From NCBI RefSeq assembly GCF_000820515.1, contig NZ_JXDG01000001.1, positions 1 to 64,000 of the forward strand: a stretch of DNA of 64,000 nucleotides, given 5' to 3'. Numbering within the stretch: the first letter of the stretch is position 1; every line of letters starts with the position of its first letter. Shown piece after piece: positions 45,458 through 55,281 of the stretch. The position numbers and the translations under genes are program-made. A model generated the notes under the pieces. The model was not told the origin of the DNA. It worked only from the letters and a program-made list of their open reading frames with translations, and ran no database searches. The stretch is from Pseudomonas batumici. Lineage in GTDB: Bacteria; Pseudomonadota; Gammaproteobacteria; Pseudomonadales; Pseudomonadaceae.

Positions 45458-46231
45458 ATGAAAAAACTGATCGCTGCCTTTGCCGCCGTCGCGGCCTTCT
45501 CGGCCCACGCCGCGGAAACCCTGACCGTGGCGGCCACGCCGGTTCCCCACGCGGAAATCCTCGAGTTCGTCAAACCGGTACTGGCCAAAGAGGGCGTGGA
45601 CCTGAAGGTCAAGGTCTTCACCGACTACGTGCAACCGAACGTGCAAGTGTCCGAAAAGCACCTGGACGCCAACTTCTTCCAGCACCAGCCGTACCTGGAT
45701 GAGTTCAACAAGGCCAAGGGCACTCATCTGGTCAACGTTGCCGGTGTGCACGTCGAGCCGCTGGGCGCCTACTCCAGCAAGTACAAGAAACTCGAAGACC
45801 TGCCAGGCGGCGCCAACGTGGTGATCCCGAACGACGCCACCAACGGCGGCCGCGCCCTGTTGCTGCTGCAGAAAGCCGGTCTGATCAAGCTCAAGGATGC
45901 CAACAACATCCTGTCGACACCGAAGGACATCGTCGAGAACACCAAGGACCTGAAGATCCGCGAACTGGAAGCCGCCACCCTGCCGCGCGTGCTGACCCAG
46001 GTCGACCTGGCCCTGATCAACACCAACTATGCCCTGGAAGCCAAGCTGGACCCGTCCAAGGATGCGCTGATCATCGAGGGTAAAGACTCGCCGTACGTGA
46101 ACATCCTGGTGACCCGCGAGGACAACAAGGATTCGGACGCGGTGAAGAAGCTGGTAGCGGCGCTGCACAGCCCTGAAGTGAAAGCGTTCATTGTCGAGAA
46201 GTACAAGGGCGCGATCGTTCCAGCGTTCTAA
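45458..46231 (+). CDS. metQ: Methionine ABC transporter substrate-binding protein
   Basis: A 257-aa NlpA/MetQ-family protein with signal peptide (LIAAFAAVAAFSAHA-AE) and the family motifs VAATPVPHAEIL, DYVQPN, LDANFFQHQPYL and NDATNGGRALLLLQ. There is no Cys at the cleavage site, so it should be a soluble periplasmic protein rather than the usual lipoprotein. ATG 45458 follows TGGAG. Last gene of metNIQ. Confidence 0.93.
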   Translation: MKKLIAAFAAVAAFSAHAAETLTVAATPVPHAEILEFVKPVLAKEGVDLKVKVFTDYVQPNVQVSEKHLDANFFQHQPYLDEFNKAKGTHLVNVAGVHVEPLGAYSSKYKKLEDLPGGANVVIPNDATNGGRALLLLQKAGLIKLKDANNILSTPKDIVENTKDLKIRELEAATLPRVLTQVDLALINTNYALEAKLDPSKDALIIEGKDSPYVNILVTREDNKDSDAVKKLVAALHSPEVKAFIVEKYKGAIVPAF

Positions 46232-46247
46232 GCCTCCACGACGACCC

Positions 46248-46331
46248 TGTAGGAGCCGGCTTGCCGGCGATGGCGTCCGCCAGGCCGATGCAAGGCTCAC
46301 TGGCCTCATCGCCGGCAAGCCGGCTCCCACA
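46248..46331. repeat. REP palindrome (copy 5)
   Basis: TGTAGGAGCCGGCTTGCCGG facing GCCGGCAAGCCGGCTCCCAC, between the 3' ends of metQ and the convergent LysR gene. Confidence 0.9.
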
Positions 46332-46366
46332 AGGTTTGTATCGTTCGCGAGGAGTCGGGCCATCCG

Positions 46367-47227
46367 CTACACCGGCTGGCGCAGACACTCCAGCAGGCAA
46401 TCCAGCGCCGGCTGGCGCTGGGCGCGACGCAACACCGCGATCAACTGCCGCTCGAAGGTCAACTCACCCAGCTCGATCACCCGCAACTGATCCGCCCGCT
46501 GCAACCACAACCCCGCCCGGGGCACCAACGACACCCCAAGCCCGCATTCCACCATCCGCGCAATGGCTTCGAGCTCATCCAGCTCCAGCGCATCGTGCAC
46601 CTGTATCCGCTGCTCGCGCAGAAACTGACTGACCAGGCGCCCACCGAACGATCCCCGGTCATAGCGCACGAACGGCTGCTCGGCGAGTAATTGCAGCGGA
46701 TCATCGCCCGGCAGGTGCAGGGGTGCGATCAGCACAAAGGCCTCGCTGGCCAGGGGAATTTCCAGCAACTCCTTGGGCAGCTCGAACGGGGGCTTGATCA
46801 GCAGCGCCAGGTCCAGCTCACCGGCATCCACCTGGCTCAACAGATTGAGCGAGACACCCGGCACCAGCTTCAACTCCACCCGTGGCGCCGCCTGGCGAAA
46901 GCGCGGCAAGGCCTGCGGCAACAAGCCGGTCTGCACGGTGGCAATGGCGCCGATACGCAACTCGCCCTGCCACTCGGCGGCCGTCGTCGACAGGGCCATC
47001 TGCCCGTACAAGGCGAGGATCTGCTCGGCCAGGGGCAACGCATGGCGACCCGCCGCATTCAGCACGGCGGCACGTCCACTGCGGTCGAACAGGCGCACGC
47101 CGAGGTTCTGCTCCAGCACCCGCATTTGCGCACTGACCGCCGACTGGGTCAGCCCCACCTGCTGGCCGGCCGCGACAAAGGTGCCTTCGCGGGCAACACG
47201 GATAAAGGTCTTGAGTTCACGGAGCAT
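46367..47227 (-). CDS. LysR-family transcriptional regulator
   Basis: A 286-aa LysR regulator. The HTH is [20 protein letters not shown], then [17 protein letters not shown], with a standard effector domain. ATG 47227 is chosen because AGGTGA lies six bases before it; the in-frame GTG at 47236 overlaps that site. It is divergent from a VOC-family gene and the two share an inverted repeat, so it likely controls that gene and itself. Effector unknown. Confidence 0.88.
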   Translation of the reverse strand: MLRELKTFIRVAREGTFVAAGQQVGLTQSAVSAQMRVLEQNLGVRLFDRSGRAAVLNAAGRHALPLAEQILALYGQMALSTTAAEWQGELRIGAIATVQTGLLPQALPRFRQAAPRVELKLVPGVSLNLLSQVDAGELDLALLIKPPFELPKELLEIPLASEAFVLIAPLHLPGDDPLQLLAEQPFVRYDRGSFGGRLVSQFLREQRIQVHDALELDELEAIARMVECGLGVSLVPRAGLWLQRADQLRVIELGELTFERQLIAVLRRAQRQPALDCLLECLRQPV

Positions 47228-47245
47228 GGGACTCACCTAGCAAAA

Positions 47246-47271
47246 ATATTCGGGCTCGGAAGCAAGAATAT
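47246..47271. promoter_or_regulatory. Inverted repeat operator between LysR and VOC genes
   Basis: ATATTC (47246-47251) and GAATAT (47266-47271) form a perfect inverted repeat with a 14-bp spacer, containing several T-N11-A arrangements as expected for LysR binding. Confidence 0.55.
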
Positions 47272-47334
47272 GCGCTTTTCAGCAAAATAATCGTCTCTAC
47301 ACTGAAGGCTCCTTCCCCAAGCCTGGTACCCGAC

Positions 47335-47760
47335 ATGGCGCTTTCACCGTTTCACCTGGCAATCCCGGTCCATGACCTGGCCGCGGCCCGACATTTCTAT
47401 GGCGAGGTTTTTGCCTGCCCGGAGGGACGCAGCAGCGATCACTGGGTGGACTTCGACTTCTTCGGCCACCAGTTGGTGATTCACTATCAGGCCAGGACGG
47501 CGGCCCAGGAGCAGGCACTGAGCAACCCGGTGGACGGCCACGACGTGCCGGTGCCGCATTTCGGCGTGGTGCTGGAGTGGGCGGCCTGGGAAGCCCTGGC
47601 GGAGCGCCTGAAGGCGAGGGGCACAGGGTTCGTGATCGAACCCTACGTGCGCTTCAAGGGGCAGGTGGGCGAACAGGCGACCATGTTCCTGTTCGACCCC
47701 TGCGGCAATGCCCTGGAGTTCAAGGCCTTCAAGGATATCGGGCAGATGTTTGCCAAATAA
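47335..47760 (+). CDS. VOC (glyoxalase/dioxygenase) family protein
   Basis: A 141-aa single-subunit vicinal-oxygen-chelate protein: [20 protein letters not shown] at the N-terminus, [16 protein letters not shown], then HFGVVLEW and the C-terminal [13 protein letters not shown] with the expected metal-ligand Glu. Substrate not predictable. Divergent from the LysR gene. Confidence 0.85.
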   Translation: MALSPFHLAIPVHDLAAARHFYGEVFACPEGRSSDHWVDFDFFGHQLVIHYQARTAAQEQALSNPVDGHDVPVPHFGVVLEWAAWEALAERLKARGTGFVIEPYVRFKGQVGEQATMFLFDPCGNALEFKAFKDIGQMFAK

Positions 47761-47782
47761 CGGAACACCCCGATATCGCCCC

Positions 47783-47866
47783 TGTGGGAGCCGGCTTGCT
47801 GGCGATGGCGACCGTAAGGACGCTGCAAGACTCACGGGCCTCATCGCCGGCAAGCCAGCTCCTACA
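47783..47866. repeat. REP palindrome (copy 6)
   Basis: TGTGGGAGCCGGCTTGCTGG facing GCCGGCAAGCCAGCTCCTAC, between the convergent VOC and SCO1 genes. Confidence 0.9.
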
Positions 47867-47895
47867 AGGATTCGGCGGTGTCAGAGAAACCTGGG

Positions 47896-48531
47896 TTATT
47901 GGCGCTTGAGCAATTCCGGCAACTGCGCCACCAGTTTCTGGTTGTTCAACGGCGCGCGGATAAAGCCGCGCTGGGTGCCGTCCGGCCCGACTATCGCCAG
48001 GTTGCCGCTATGGTCGACCGTGTAGTTGGGCTTGCTGGTATCCGCCGGAATGAACGGAATGCTCAGCGCATTGGCGACCTTCTGCAGGTCGTCGATCGAA
48101 CCCGCCGTCAGCCCCCTGAAGTCGGGGTCGAAATACCCCAGGTACTGCTTGAGCTGCTGCGGCGTATCGCGGTTCGGGTCCACGCTCACCAGGATCACCT
48201 GCAACTGGCCCAGCGCGTCCTTGGGCAATTCGCTCTTGATCTGGCGCAACTGGGCGAGGGTGGTCGGGCAGATGTCCGGGCAGAAGGTATAGCCGAAGAA
48301 CAGCAGGCTCCACTTGCCCTTGAACTCGTCGACCTGCACAGCCTGGCCGTTCTGGTCGGTCATCTTCACCCCCGGCAGCGAACGGCTCTGGGGCAGCAGG
48401 ATAATCCCCGCATCGATCATCGCCGTGGGCTCGCCCTGGCGCTGGTTATGAATCACCTTGTTGACCGTCAACCCCACGATCAGGGCCACCACGGCGACGA
48501 GCATAAAAACGGTTTTCTGAATTCGAGTCAT
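47896..48531 (-). CDS. SCO1/SenC copper chaperone for cytochrome oxidase
   Basis: A 211-aa membrane-anchored thioredoxin-fold protein with one N-terminal helix ([17 protein letters not shown]). The copper site is CPDIC in [16 protein letters not shown], and the distal His lies in [16 protein letters not shown]. It delivers copper to the CuA centre of cytochrome c oxidase. The ATG overlaps the cyoE stop (ATGA). Last gene of the cox cluster. Confidence 0.92.
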   Translation of the reverse strand: MTRIQKTVFMLVAVVALIVGLTVNKVIHNQRQGEPTAMIDAGIILLPQSRSLPGVKMTDQNGQAVQVDEFKGKWSLLFFGYTFCPDICPTTLAQLRQIKSELPKDALGQLQVILVSVDPNRDTPQQLKQYLGYFDPDFRGLTAGSIDDLQKVANALSIPFIPADTSKPNYTVDHSGNLAIVGPDGTQRGFIRAPLNNQKLVAQLPELLKRQ

Positions 48532-49427
48532 AGGCTCAACAATAGATAGTGATCGACAAGCAGCGCGATAAACAGCAGGAACAAGTAGTAGATAGAGTAC
48601 TTGAAGGTGCCGATCGCCGCATGCGCCTGACTGCCACGGTACAGCACCCACGCCCAGTGCAGGAAGCGCACCCCCAGGGCCGTGGCGCAGGCCAGGTAGA
48701 GCAGGCCGCTCATGTGGATCACGAACGGCAGCAGGCTGACGGCCAGCAGGACAAAAGCGTAGAGCAGGATATGCACCTTGGTGTAATGCTCGCCATGGGT
48801 CACCGGCAGCATCGGGATATCCGCCTTGGCGTACTCTTCCTTGCGGTGGATGGCCAGCGCCCAGAAGTGCGGTGGGGTCCAGGCGAAGATGATCAGCACC
48901 AGCAACAGCGGTTCGGCGCTGACATGGCCGGTGGCCGCGACCCAGCCCAGCAACGGCGGCGCCGCCCCGGCCAGGCCGCCGATCACGATGTTCTGCGGCG
49001 TGGCGCGCTTGAGAAAGCCGGTGTAGATCACCGCGTAACCGAGCAGCGAAGCCAGGGTCAACCAGGCCGTCAGCGGGTTGGTGAAGCCCAGCAGCAAGGC
49101 CTGCCCCGACACGGCGAGAATCAGCGCGAAGCTCAGCGCCGCCATGGGCGACACCCGTCCCTGCGCCAGCGGTCGCTTGTGGGTACGGGCCATCAGCGCA
49201 TCGATGCGCCGATCCACCACATGGTTGACCACCGCCGCGCCGCCGGCACACAGGCCGATGCCCAGGTTGCCGAACACCAGCACCCTCCAGGGCACGCCGG
49301 CCCGGGTCGCGAGAAACATGCCCACCAGCGAGGTGATGAGCATCAGCACCACCACCTTGGGCTTGGTCAGCTCCAGGTAGTCGCGCCAGAGGGCCTGGGC
49401 CTGACGCTCACCGATTATGGCCGCCAC
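48528..49427 (-). CDS. cyoE: Protohaem IX farnesyltransferase (haem O synthase)
   Basis: A 299-aa UbiA-family prenyltransferase with about nine membrane helices and the metal-diphosphate motifs NHVVDRRID and the second [17 protein letters not shown]. It makes haem O, the substrate of CtaA. GTG 49427 has GGGAGA upstream, and the gene overlaps ctaA by 13 bp. Confidence 0.93.
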   Translation of the reverse strand: MAAIIGERQAQALWRDYLELTKPKVVVLMLITSLVGMFLATRAGVPWRVLVFGNLGIGLCAGGAAVVNHVVDRRIDALMARTHKRPLAQGRVSPMAALSFALILAVSGQALLLGFTNPLTAWLTLASLLGYAVIYTGFLKRATPQNIVIGGLAGAAPPLLGWVAATGHVSAEPLLLVLIIFAWTPPHFWALAIHRKEEYAKADIPMLPVTHGEHYTKVHILLYAFVLLAVSLLPFVIHMSGLLYLACATALGVRFLHWAWVLYRGSQAHAAIGTFKYSIYYLFLLFIALLVDHYLLLSL

Positions 49428-50494
49428 GGCAGTTCTCCCTTGATCGTGATGGGCGCGTGGACCGCTTTGATCGGGCTCAGGCGCCAGCGGGCCGGCGCTT
49501 GCCCCCGCACCCGGACCAGCGCGGTACGCGCGTGGTAGTTGATCAGTACCAGCGTCAGCAGCAAGGCCGCGCCGCCGCCGGTGTGCGCCACGGCCACCGG
49601 CAGCGGCAGATGGAAGTACACGTTGCTCAGGCCCAGGCTGATCTGTGCCGCCAGCACCAGCAGCAGCAAACCCGCGAGCCGGGTCATGCCCACCGCCCGC
49701 AGTTGCCAGGCCAGGCCCAGCAGCACCAGGGTCACCAGCAGGGCACCGACGCGGTGGGTCAGGTGAATCGCCGTGCGTGCCTCGCTGTCGAGCTGGCCGC
49801 CCAGGTAATTGGGGCCGATCTGCTGGGTCAGGTGAAAACCGTTGGCGAAATCCGCGTTCGGCCACCATTGCCCGTGGCAGGTCGGCAGGTCGATGCAGGC
49901 CACCGCCGCATAATTGGAACTGACCCAACCGCCGAGGGCGATCTGCAGGATCACCAGCAACAACCCGGCCGTGGCCCAGCGCTGCAAGCGCCTGGGCACC
50001 GCCAACGCCGGCAGCACGCCGGACAGGCGCAACGTCAACAGGAACAGCAGGCTCAAGGTGGCCAAGCCGCCGAGCAGGTGCGCCGTCACCACCTGGGGCC
50101 AGAGCTTGAGCGTCACCGTCCACATGCCGAAGGCCGCCTGGGCGAAGACCACGCCCAGCAGGAACAACGGCAACTTCAGCGGTTGCCCGTCACGCCGACG
50201 CTCATGCCAGGAACGCGCGGCCAGCAGCACGACCAGCAGTCCCAGGGTCCCGGCAAAATAGCGATGGACCATCTCGTTCCAGCCCTTGTGGGCTTGCACC
50301 GGGGCATCGGGAAAATGCAGCTCGGCATGGGCCAGCTGGGCTTCGCTCTTGGGCACGCTGATAAAGCCGTAGCAGCCCGGCCAGTCGGGACAGCCCAGGC
50401 CGGCGTGGGTCAGGCGGGTGTAGGCCCCCAACAGGACGACGATCAGCGCCAGCAAGGTGGCGAACAACGCAAGGCGAAATCCAGGCTTGGCCAT
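49415..50494 (-). CDS. ctaA: Haem A synthase COX15/CtaA
   Basis: A 359-aa protein with eight membrane helices. The conserved [18 protein letters not shown] and [16 protein letters not shown] extracytoplasmic loops are present, with haem-ligand His residues in EMVHRYFAG and [10 protein letters not shown]. It oxidises haem O to haem A. In operon with cyoE and SCO1. Confidence 0.93.
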   Translation of the reverse strand: MAKPGFRLALFATLLALIVVLLGAYTRLTHAGLGCPDWPGCYGFISVPKSEAQLAHAELHFPDAPVQAHKGWNEMVHRYFAGTLGLLVVLLAARSWHERRRDGQPLKLPLFLLGVVFAQAAFGMWTVTLKLWPQVVTAHLLGGLATLSLLFLLTLRLSGVLPALAVPRRLQRWATAGLLLVILQIALGGWVSSNYAAVACIDLPTCHGQWWPNADFANGFHLTQQIGPNYLGGQLDSEARTAIHLTHRVGALLVTLVLLGLAWQLRAVGMTRLAGLLLLVLAAQISLGLSNVYFHLPLPVAVAHTGGGAALLLTLVLINYHARTALVRVRGQAPARWRLSPIKAVHAPITIKGELPWRP

Positions 50495-50504
50495 GACGAT
50501 GCCC

Positions 50505-51098
50505 TCATCCGATATTCGACAGTTTCAGCAGTTGCACCAGGTCGTTGAGCAGGTCCTTGCCCTTGACCCGGGCGTCGTAGCGCAGCACCAGGTTGCCGTG
50601 GGGATCGACGATCCATAGCTGTGCCGCGCCATTGCCCTGGGTCTCCCGAGTATAGGTCGCAAGATCCAGCGGGTAGCGTTGCAACTGCGGGTACTCACGC
50701 TTGAGCCTGGCGTCGTAGGCCGTATCCAGGGGTTGCGCGGTCGCCAGGGCATGGCAGGCCCGGGAAGCATCGCGCCCCAGGGCGATCTGGATCTGCCGCG
50801 CCAGGTAGACCAGTTGCTGGCAGTCCGGCCCACAGTCCTGCGGCGCCGTCACCAGCATCTGCCAGCGCTGCTCGTCGGCCTGCACACCGATGTCGGCGCG
50901 GCTCTGCCCGTTGCCGATCAACTCACCGTGATAATTGCGGCTCTCCGGCACCCAGAACTGCAGCTTGTACATGCCGGTGGCGAGGATCATCGGGCCGATC
51001 ACCACCAGCAGGATCAGGATCAGTTGCCAGCGGCCCCGCCCGCGTCGTGGCGGGCTCGGGACTTCAGCTGTGTCGAGTGGATTCATGGCCGCTCCCAT
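50505..51098 (-). CDS. Membrane-anchored CxxxC protein of the cox cluster (PA0111-type)
   Basis: A 197-aa protein from ATG 51098 (GGGAGC upstream). One N-terminal helix (LILILLVVIGPMILATGMY) is followed by a periplasmic domain with Cys89-Gly-Pro-Asp-Cys93 in MLVTAPQDCGPDCQQLVYLA. The spacing of the Cys pair, and the beta strand before it, recall the SCO1 copper site. A DPHGNLVLRYD segment later matches the SCO/thioredoxin pattern. It lies between SURF1 and ctaA, so a role in oxidase copper delivery or thiol reduction is likely by inference. It overlaps SURF1 by 35 bp. Confidence 0.8.
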   Translation of the reverse strand: MGAAMNPLDTAEVPSPPRRGRGRWQLILILLVVIGPMILATGMYKLQFWVPESRNYHGELIGNGQSRADIGVQADEQRWQMLVTAPQDCGPDCQQLVYLARQIQIALGRDASRACHALATAQPLDTAYDARLKREYPQLQRYPLDLATYTRETQGNGAAQLWIVDPHGNLVLRYDARVKGKDLLNDLVQLLKLSNIG

Positions 51099-51810
51099 GG
51101 TGTTGCTCCCTTGCGTTATGCCATCCGAGGTAGAGATAAAGGCCGAACAGCGCCAGTGCCATGGCGAACCACTGCACGGCATAGGCCACATGCTTTTCCG
51201 GCCCCATGCCTTCGGACACCACCGGCCAGCCGGCCTCGTAGGCCGCCGGACCGGACTCCTGGCGCAGTTCGTAGTGGAAACCCGTGTGCCCCAGTTCCGT
51301 CCAGAGCTTGTCCGGCTCGATCGCGGTCACCAGCCGCGGCCAGCTCGCATTGGCCGGGTCGGCGCCCAACTGGAAGGTCGCGCCGGGCGAGACATACACC
51401 CAGGCACCGATCTCCAGCTGTTTCGTGGGGGTGCTGAACACCGGCGGCGTGCGCCGATCCGGCCAGGGCAGCCAGCCCCGGTTGACCAGCAGCCACAGGT
51501 CGCTGGCCTCGTCGTGGAACGGCTGCAACAGCTCCACGCCGACCCGGTCGCCACGCATGCGGTTATCCAGCAGGTAGCTGTGTTCGGCGTCGAACCGGCC
51601 GCTCAGCAGCACCCGCCGGAACGCCGGATCGGGCAGGGCTTGCAGCTGGTCGGCGGCCACCGGTTCGGCCGTGCGCCGCTGTGCATGGTTCTCCAGCAGC
51701 ACGCGTTTCTGCTCGCTGCGACTCAGTTGCCAGAAGCCCAGGCAGACCAGCAACGGCAACAGCACGAGCACCACCAACGTCGGTGCGATGCCAGGGCGGA
51801 AGCGCCTCAT
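51064..51810 (-). CDS. SURF1-family cytochrome oxidase assembly protein
   Basis: A 248-aa protein with the SURF1 layout: N-terminal helix (TLVVLVLLPLLVCLGFWQLSR), periplasmic domain with LVNRGWLPWP and a C-terminal helix ending YAVQWFAMALALFGLYLYLG. It assists haem A insertion and oxidase assembly. Confidence 0.92.
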   Translation of the reverse strand: MRRFRPGIAPTLVVLVLLPLLVCLGFWQLSRSEQKRVLLENHAQRRTAEPVAADQLQALPDPAFRRVLLSGRFDAEHSYLLDNRMRGDRVGVELLQPFHDEASDLWLLVNRGWLPWPDRRTPPVFSTPTKQLEIGAWVYVSPGATFQLGADPANASWPRLVTAIEPDKLWTELGHTGFHYELRQESGPAAYEAGWPVVSEGMGPEKHVAYAVQWFAMALALFGLYLYLGWHNAREQHHGSGHESTRHS

Positions 51811-51881
51811 GGCCGCGCCCCGGCGGCGGGTATTCGACTCGCTATACTCAATTGCATGCGCATCTCCCCCGGAGTCTCACC

Positions 51882-52085
51882 ATGCTGAAAGCGGCGATTG
51901 TCCTGATGCTGTTGGCCACGCTGGCCAGCCTGTTCAGCGGCCTGTTCTTCCTGGTGAAGGACGACGCCCACTCCAAGCGCCTGGTCAATGCCCTCACCGT
52001 CCGCGTGACGCTTGCCGTGATCACCCTGGCCTTGATCAGTTGGGGCTTCTTCAGCGGCCAACTGGTGTCCTCGGCGCCCTGGTAG
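51882..52085 (+). CDS. DUF2909 twin-transmembrane protein
   Basis: A 67-aa protein with two hydrophobic helices (LMLLATLASLFSGLFFLV and VTLAVITLALISWGFF) separated by KDDAHSKR. CGGAG precedes ATG 51882. It runs opposite to the other cox-cluster genes, convergent with coxC. The orthologue in P. aeruginosa (PA0109) has the same placement. Function unknown, perhaps oxidase assembly. Confidence 0.85.
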   Translation: MLKAAIVLMLLATLASLFSGLFFLVKDDAHSKRLVNALTVRVTLAVITLALISWGFFSGQLVSSAPW

Positions 52086-52105
52086 GACCCAGGGCCCGGC
52101 AAGGC

Positions 52106-52999
52106 TCAGAGCACGTAGACGAAAACGAACAGGCAGATCCAGACCACGTCGACGAAGTGCCAATACCAACTGGCCGCTTCAAAGCCGAATTGATGCTCGG
52201 CATTGAAGTGCCCGCGCATGACCCGCATCAGCATCACGAACAGGATCAGGGTGCCGATGGTCACGTGGGCACCGTGGAAACCGGTGAGCATGAAGAAGGT
52301 CGCCCCATAGATGCCCGAGCCCAGGGTCAACCCCAGTTCGTGATAGGCGTGGATGTATTCCTTGGCCTGGAAGCTGAGGAACCCCAGCCCCAGCAGTATG
52401 GTGAACGCCAGCCAGAGCTTGAGAGCGCCGCGATGGCCGTTCTTCAGGGCATGGTGGGCGATGGTCACGGTGACGCTGGAACTGACCAGCAGCACGGTAT
52501 TGAGCAGCGGCAGCCCCCAGGGGCTGATGGTTTCCTTCGGCCCCGGAAAGATTTTCGGATCGGGGTTGTGCAGCAATGGCCAGGCGTTCTGGAAGTCCGG
52601 CCAGAGCAGATGGGTGATGACCCCCTTCGCCCCACCGTCGCCGGCCAGCCAGGGCACGGACAGGTTGCGCACGTAGAACAGCGCGCCGAAGAAGGCGATG
52701 AAGAACATCACCTCGGAAAAGATGAACCAGCTCATGCCCCAGCGGAACGAACGGTCCATCTGCGCACTGTAGAGCCCGGAGCGACTCTCCTTGATCACCG
52801 TGCCGAACCAGCCGAAGAGCATATAGGCCAGCAGCAGCCCACCGACGAAGAAAATCAGCGGGCCATGGGAATCCGGGCGCGCCGCCTTCAGGTCGTTGAA
52901 CCAGGTGCCCAGGCCGAACATCGTGATCAGCATGCCCGTCGTGGCAATGATCGGCCACTTGCTCTGGGCCGGTACGTAATAGTGCTCATGAGTCGCCAT
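52106..52999 (-). CDS. coxC: Cytochrome c oxidase subunit III
   Basis: A 297-aa polytopic subunit III with seven helices and family motifs EVMFFIAFFGALFY, SGIYGATFFMLTGFHGAHVT and the C-terminal WYWHFVDVVWICLFVFVY. Downstream of ctaG by 33 bp in the same operon. Confidence 0.95.
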   Translation of the reverse strand: MATHEHYYVPAQSKWPIIATTGMLITMFGLGTWFNDLKAARPDSHGPLIFFVGGLLLAYMLFGWFGTVIKESRSGLYSAQMDRSFRWGMSWFIFSEVMFFIAFFGALFYVRNLSVPWLAGDGGAKGVITHLLWPDFQNAWPLLHNPDPKIFPGPKETISPWGLPLLNTVLLVSSSVTVTIAHHALKNGHRGALKLWLAFTILLGLGFLSFQAKEYIHAYHELGLTLGSGIYGATFFMLTGFHGAHVTIGTLILFVMLMRVMRGHFNAEHQFGFEAASWYWHFVDVVWICLFVFVYVL

Positions 53000-53032
53000 T
53001 TATTGTTCTCCTTATCGGGCCCGCAAAAGGTC

Positions 53033-53581
53033 CTACCCGCCCGTACGCGCCACGGGCGGGTTGCGGGCGGTGATGTCGAACAGCGTGTAAGCCAGCGTCA
53101 GGTGCTTCACATCCCTGGGCATGTCGCGGTCAACGATGAAACGTACCGGCATCTCGATCCGCTGCCCGGGCTGCAGGGTCTGCTGGGTGAAGCAGAAGCA
53201 TTCGGTCTTGTGGAAATACACCGCCACGTTCGCCGGTGAAATGCTCGGGATCGCCTGGGCCTTCATCACCTGGTCGGTGGGGTTGTAGGCCACGAAGAGC
53301 ATCTCGTTGACGGCACCGGGGTGAACATCGAGCCGGTCGGCCTTGGGATGGAACTCCCAGACCATGTCGGCGGCATTGCTCGACAGGAACTGCACGCCGA
53401 CCTGCCGCGACAGGTCGACCACCTGCTCGCCTTCATACTGCCCGGCGGTCTTGCCGTTGATCCCGAAGGCCTTGCACATCACGTCATAGAGCGGCACCAG
53501 GGCAAAACCGAAGGCGAACATCGCTACCACCACCAGCAACAGGCGCGTGACCAGGCGTTTGAGCGAGATCGAGTCGGCCAT
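53033..53581 (-). CDS. ctaG: Cytochrome c oxidase assembly protein CtaG/Cox11
   Basis: A 182-aa protein with one N-terminal helix and a periplasmic beta domain carrying the copper motif CFCF in HKTECFCFTQQTL. It delivers copper to CuB of subunit I. It directly follows ctaD (3-bp gap). Confidence 0.94.
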   Translation of the reverse strand: MADSISLKRLVTRLLLVVVAMFAFGFALVPLYDVMCKAFGINGKTAGQYEGEQVVDLSRQVGVQFLSSNAADMVWEFHPKADRLDVHPGAVNEMLFVAYNPTDQVMKAQAIPSISPANVAVYFHKTECFCFTQQTLQPGQRIEMPVRFIVDRDMPRDVKHLTLAYTLFDITARNPPVARTGG

Positions 53582-53584
53582 GGT

Positions 53585-55183
53585 CTATTTCACTTCCGGC
53601 GGCGTGGTGAAGGTGTGATACGGCGCCGGTGACGGAATGCTCCACTCCAGGCCCTCCGCGCCATCCCACGGCTTGGCCGGGGCCGGCGGGCCGCTGCGGA
53701 TGCACTTGATGACGATGAACAGGAACAGCAACTGCGTCACCCCGAACATGAAGCCGCCGATCGACGAGACCATGTTGAAGTTGGCGAACTGCAGGTTGTA
53801 GTCCGGCACCCGCCGCGGCATCCCGGCCAGGCCGACGAAGTGCATCGGGAAGAAGGTCAGGTTCATGCCGATGAACGACAGCCAGAAGTGCAGCTTGCCG
53901 AGGGTTTCGTCGTACATGTGTCCGGTCCACTTCGGCAGCCAGTAGTAGGTGGACGCGAAGATCCCGAAGATCGCCCCCGGCACCAGCACGTAGTGGAAAT
54001 GCGCCACCACGAAATAGGTGCCGTGGTACTGGAAGTCCGCCGGCGCCATCGCCAGCATCAGCCCGGAGAAACCGCCGATGCTGAACAGGATGACGAAGGC
54101 CACCGCAAACAGCATGGGTGTCTCGAAGGTCAGCGAGCCCTGCCACATGGTGCTGACCCAGTTGAACACCTTCACCCCGGTCGGCACCGCGATCAGCATG
54201 GTCGCGTACATGTAGAACAGCTCACCGACCAGGGGAATGCCGACCACGAACATGTGGTGCCCCCAGACGATGAACGAGAGGAAGGCGATACTGGCCGTGG
54301 CGTAGACCATCGAGGTGTAGCCGAACAGCGGCTTGCGGGAAAACGCCGGGATGATCGCACTGACCGCGCCGAACGCCGGCAGGATCATGATGTACACCTC
54401 GGGATGGCCGAAGAACCAGAACACGTGCTGGAACAGCACCGGATCACCGCCACCGGCGGCGTTGAAGAAGCTGGTGCCGAAATGGATGTCCATCAGCATC
54501 ATGGTCACGCAGCCCGCCAGCACCGGCATCACGGCAATCAGCAGGAACGCGGTGATCAGCCAGGTCCAGACGAACAGCGGCATCTTCATCAGGGTCATGC
54601 CCGGCGCACGCAGGTTGAGAATGGTCGAGATCACGTTGATCGCGCCCATGATCGAACTGATGCCCATCATGTGGATGGCGAAGATGAAGAAGGTCACGCT
54701 CTCGGGACCGTAGGTCGTCGACAGCGGCGCATAGAAGGTCCAGCCGAAGTTCGGCCCGCCGCCGGGCATGAACAGGGTCGAGACCATCAGCGCGAACGCC
54801 GCCGGCAACAGCCAGAAACTGAAGTTGTTCATCCGCGGCAAGGCCATGTCCGGCGCGCCGATCATCAGCGGGATCATCCAGTTGGCCAGGCCGACGAAGG
54901 CCGGCATCACCGCGCCGAAGACCATCACCAGGCCGTGCATGGTGGTCATCTGGTTGAAGAACGCCGGTTCGACGATGTGCAGCCCCGGCTGGAACAGCTC
55001 GGCGCGGATCACCATGGCGAAGGAGCCGCCAAGCAGGAACATGGCGAAGCTGAACCACAGGTACAGCGTGCCGATGTCCTTGTGGTTGGTGGTCAGCACC
55101 CAGCGCATCAGGCCCCTGGCGGGACCATGGGTGGCGTGCTCATCGTGGCCGACATGGCCGTGGTCGTCGATCACTCCACTCAT
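53585..55183 (-). CDS. ctaD: Cytochrome c oxidase subunit I
   Basis: A 532-aa haem-copper oxidase subunit I with 12 helices. It shows the GHPEVYIMILPAFG (CuB His, cross-linked Tyr), WGHHMFVVG (CuB His pair) and VVAHFHYVLVPG (haem ligands) motifs. The A-family residue Glu in GHPE and the D-channel region are intact. ATG 55183 follows AGGAGAGAGG; an ATG at 55285 overlapping the ctaC stop would add 34 residues of uncertain value. Confidence 0.95.
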   Translation of the reverse strand: MSGVIDDHGHVGHDEHATHGPARGLMRWVLTTNHKDIGTLYLWFSFAMFLLGGSFAMVIRAELFQPGLHIVEPAFFNQMTTMHGLVMVFGAVMPAFVGLANWMIPLMIGAPDMALPRMNNFSFWLLPAAFALMVSTLFMPGGGPNFGWTFYAPLSTTYGPESVTFFIFAIHMMGISSIMGAINVISTILNLRAPGMTLMKMPLFVWTWLITAFLLIAVMPVLAGCVTMMLMDIHFGTSFFNAAGGGDPVLFQHVFWFFGHPEVYIMILPAFGAVSAIIPAFSRKPLFGYTSMVYATASIAFLSFIVWGHHMFVVGIPLVGELFYMYATMLIAVPTGVKVFNWVSTMWQGSLTFETPMLFAVAFVILFSIGGFSGLMLAMAPADFQYHGTYFVVAHFHYVLVPGAIFGIFASTYYWLPKWTGHMYDETLGKLHFWLSFIGMNLTFFPMHFVGLAGMPRRVPDYNLQFANFNMVSSIGGFMFGVTQLLFLFIVIKCIRSGPPAPAKPWDGAEGLEWSIPSPAPYHTFTTPPEVK

Positions 55184-55281
55184 GTCCTCTCTCCTGCTGA
55201 CAGGGGGAACAGCTGGGTCCAGGGCCACAGGCCCCGACCGGTTCGGCGAACCTGCAATGGAGCTGTCTATTTCGGAGCTGT

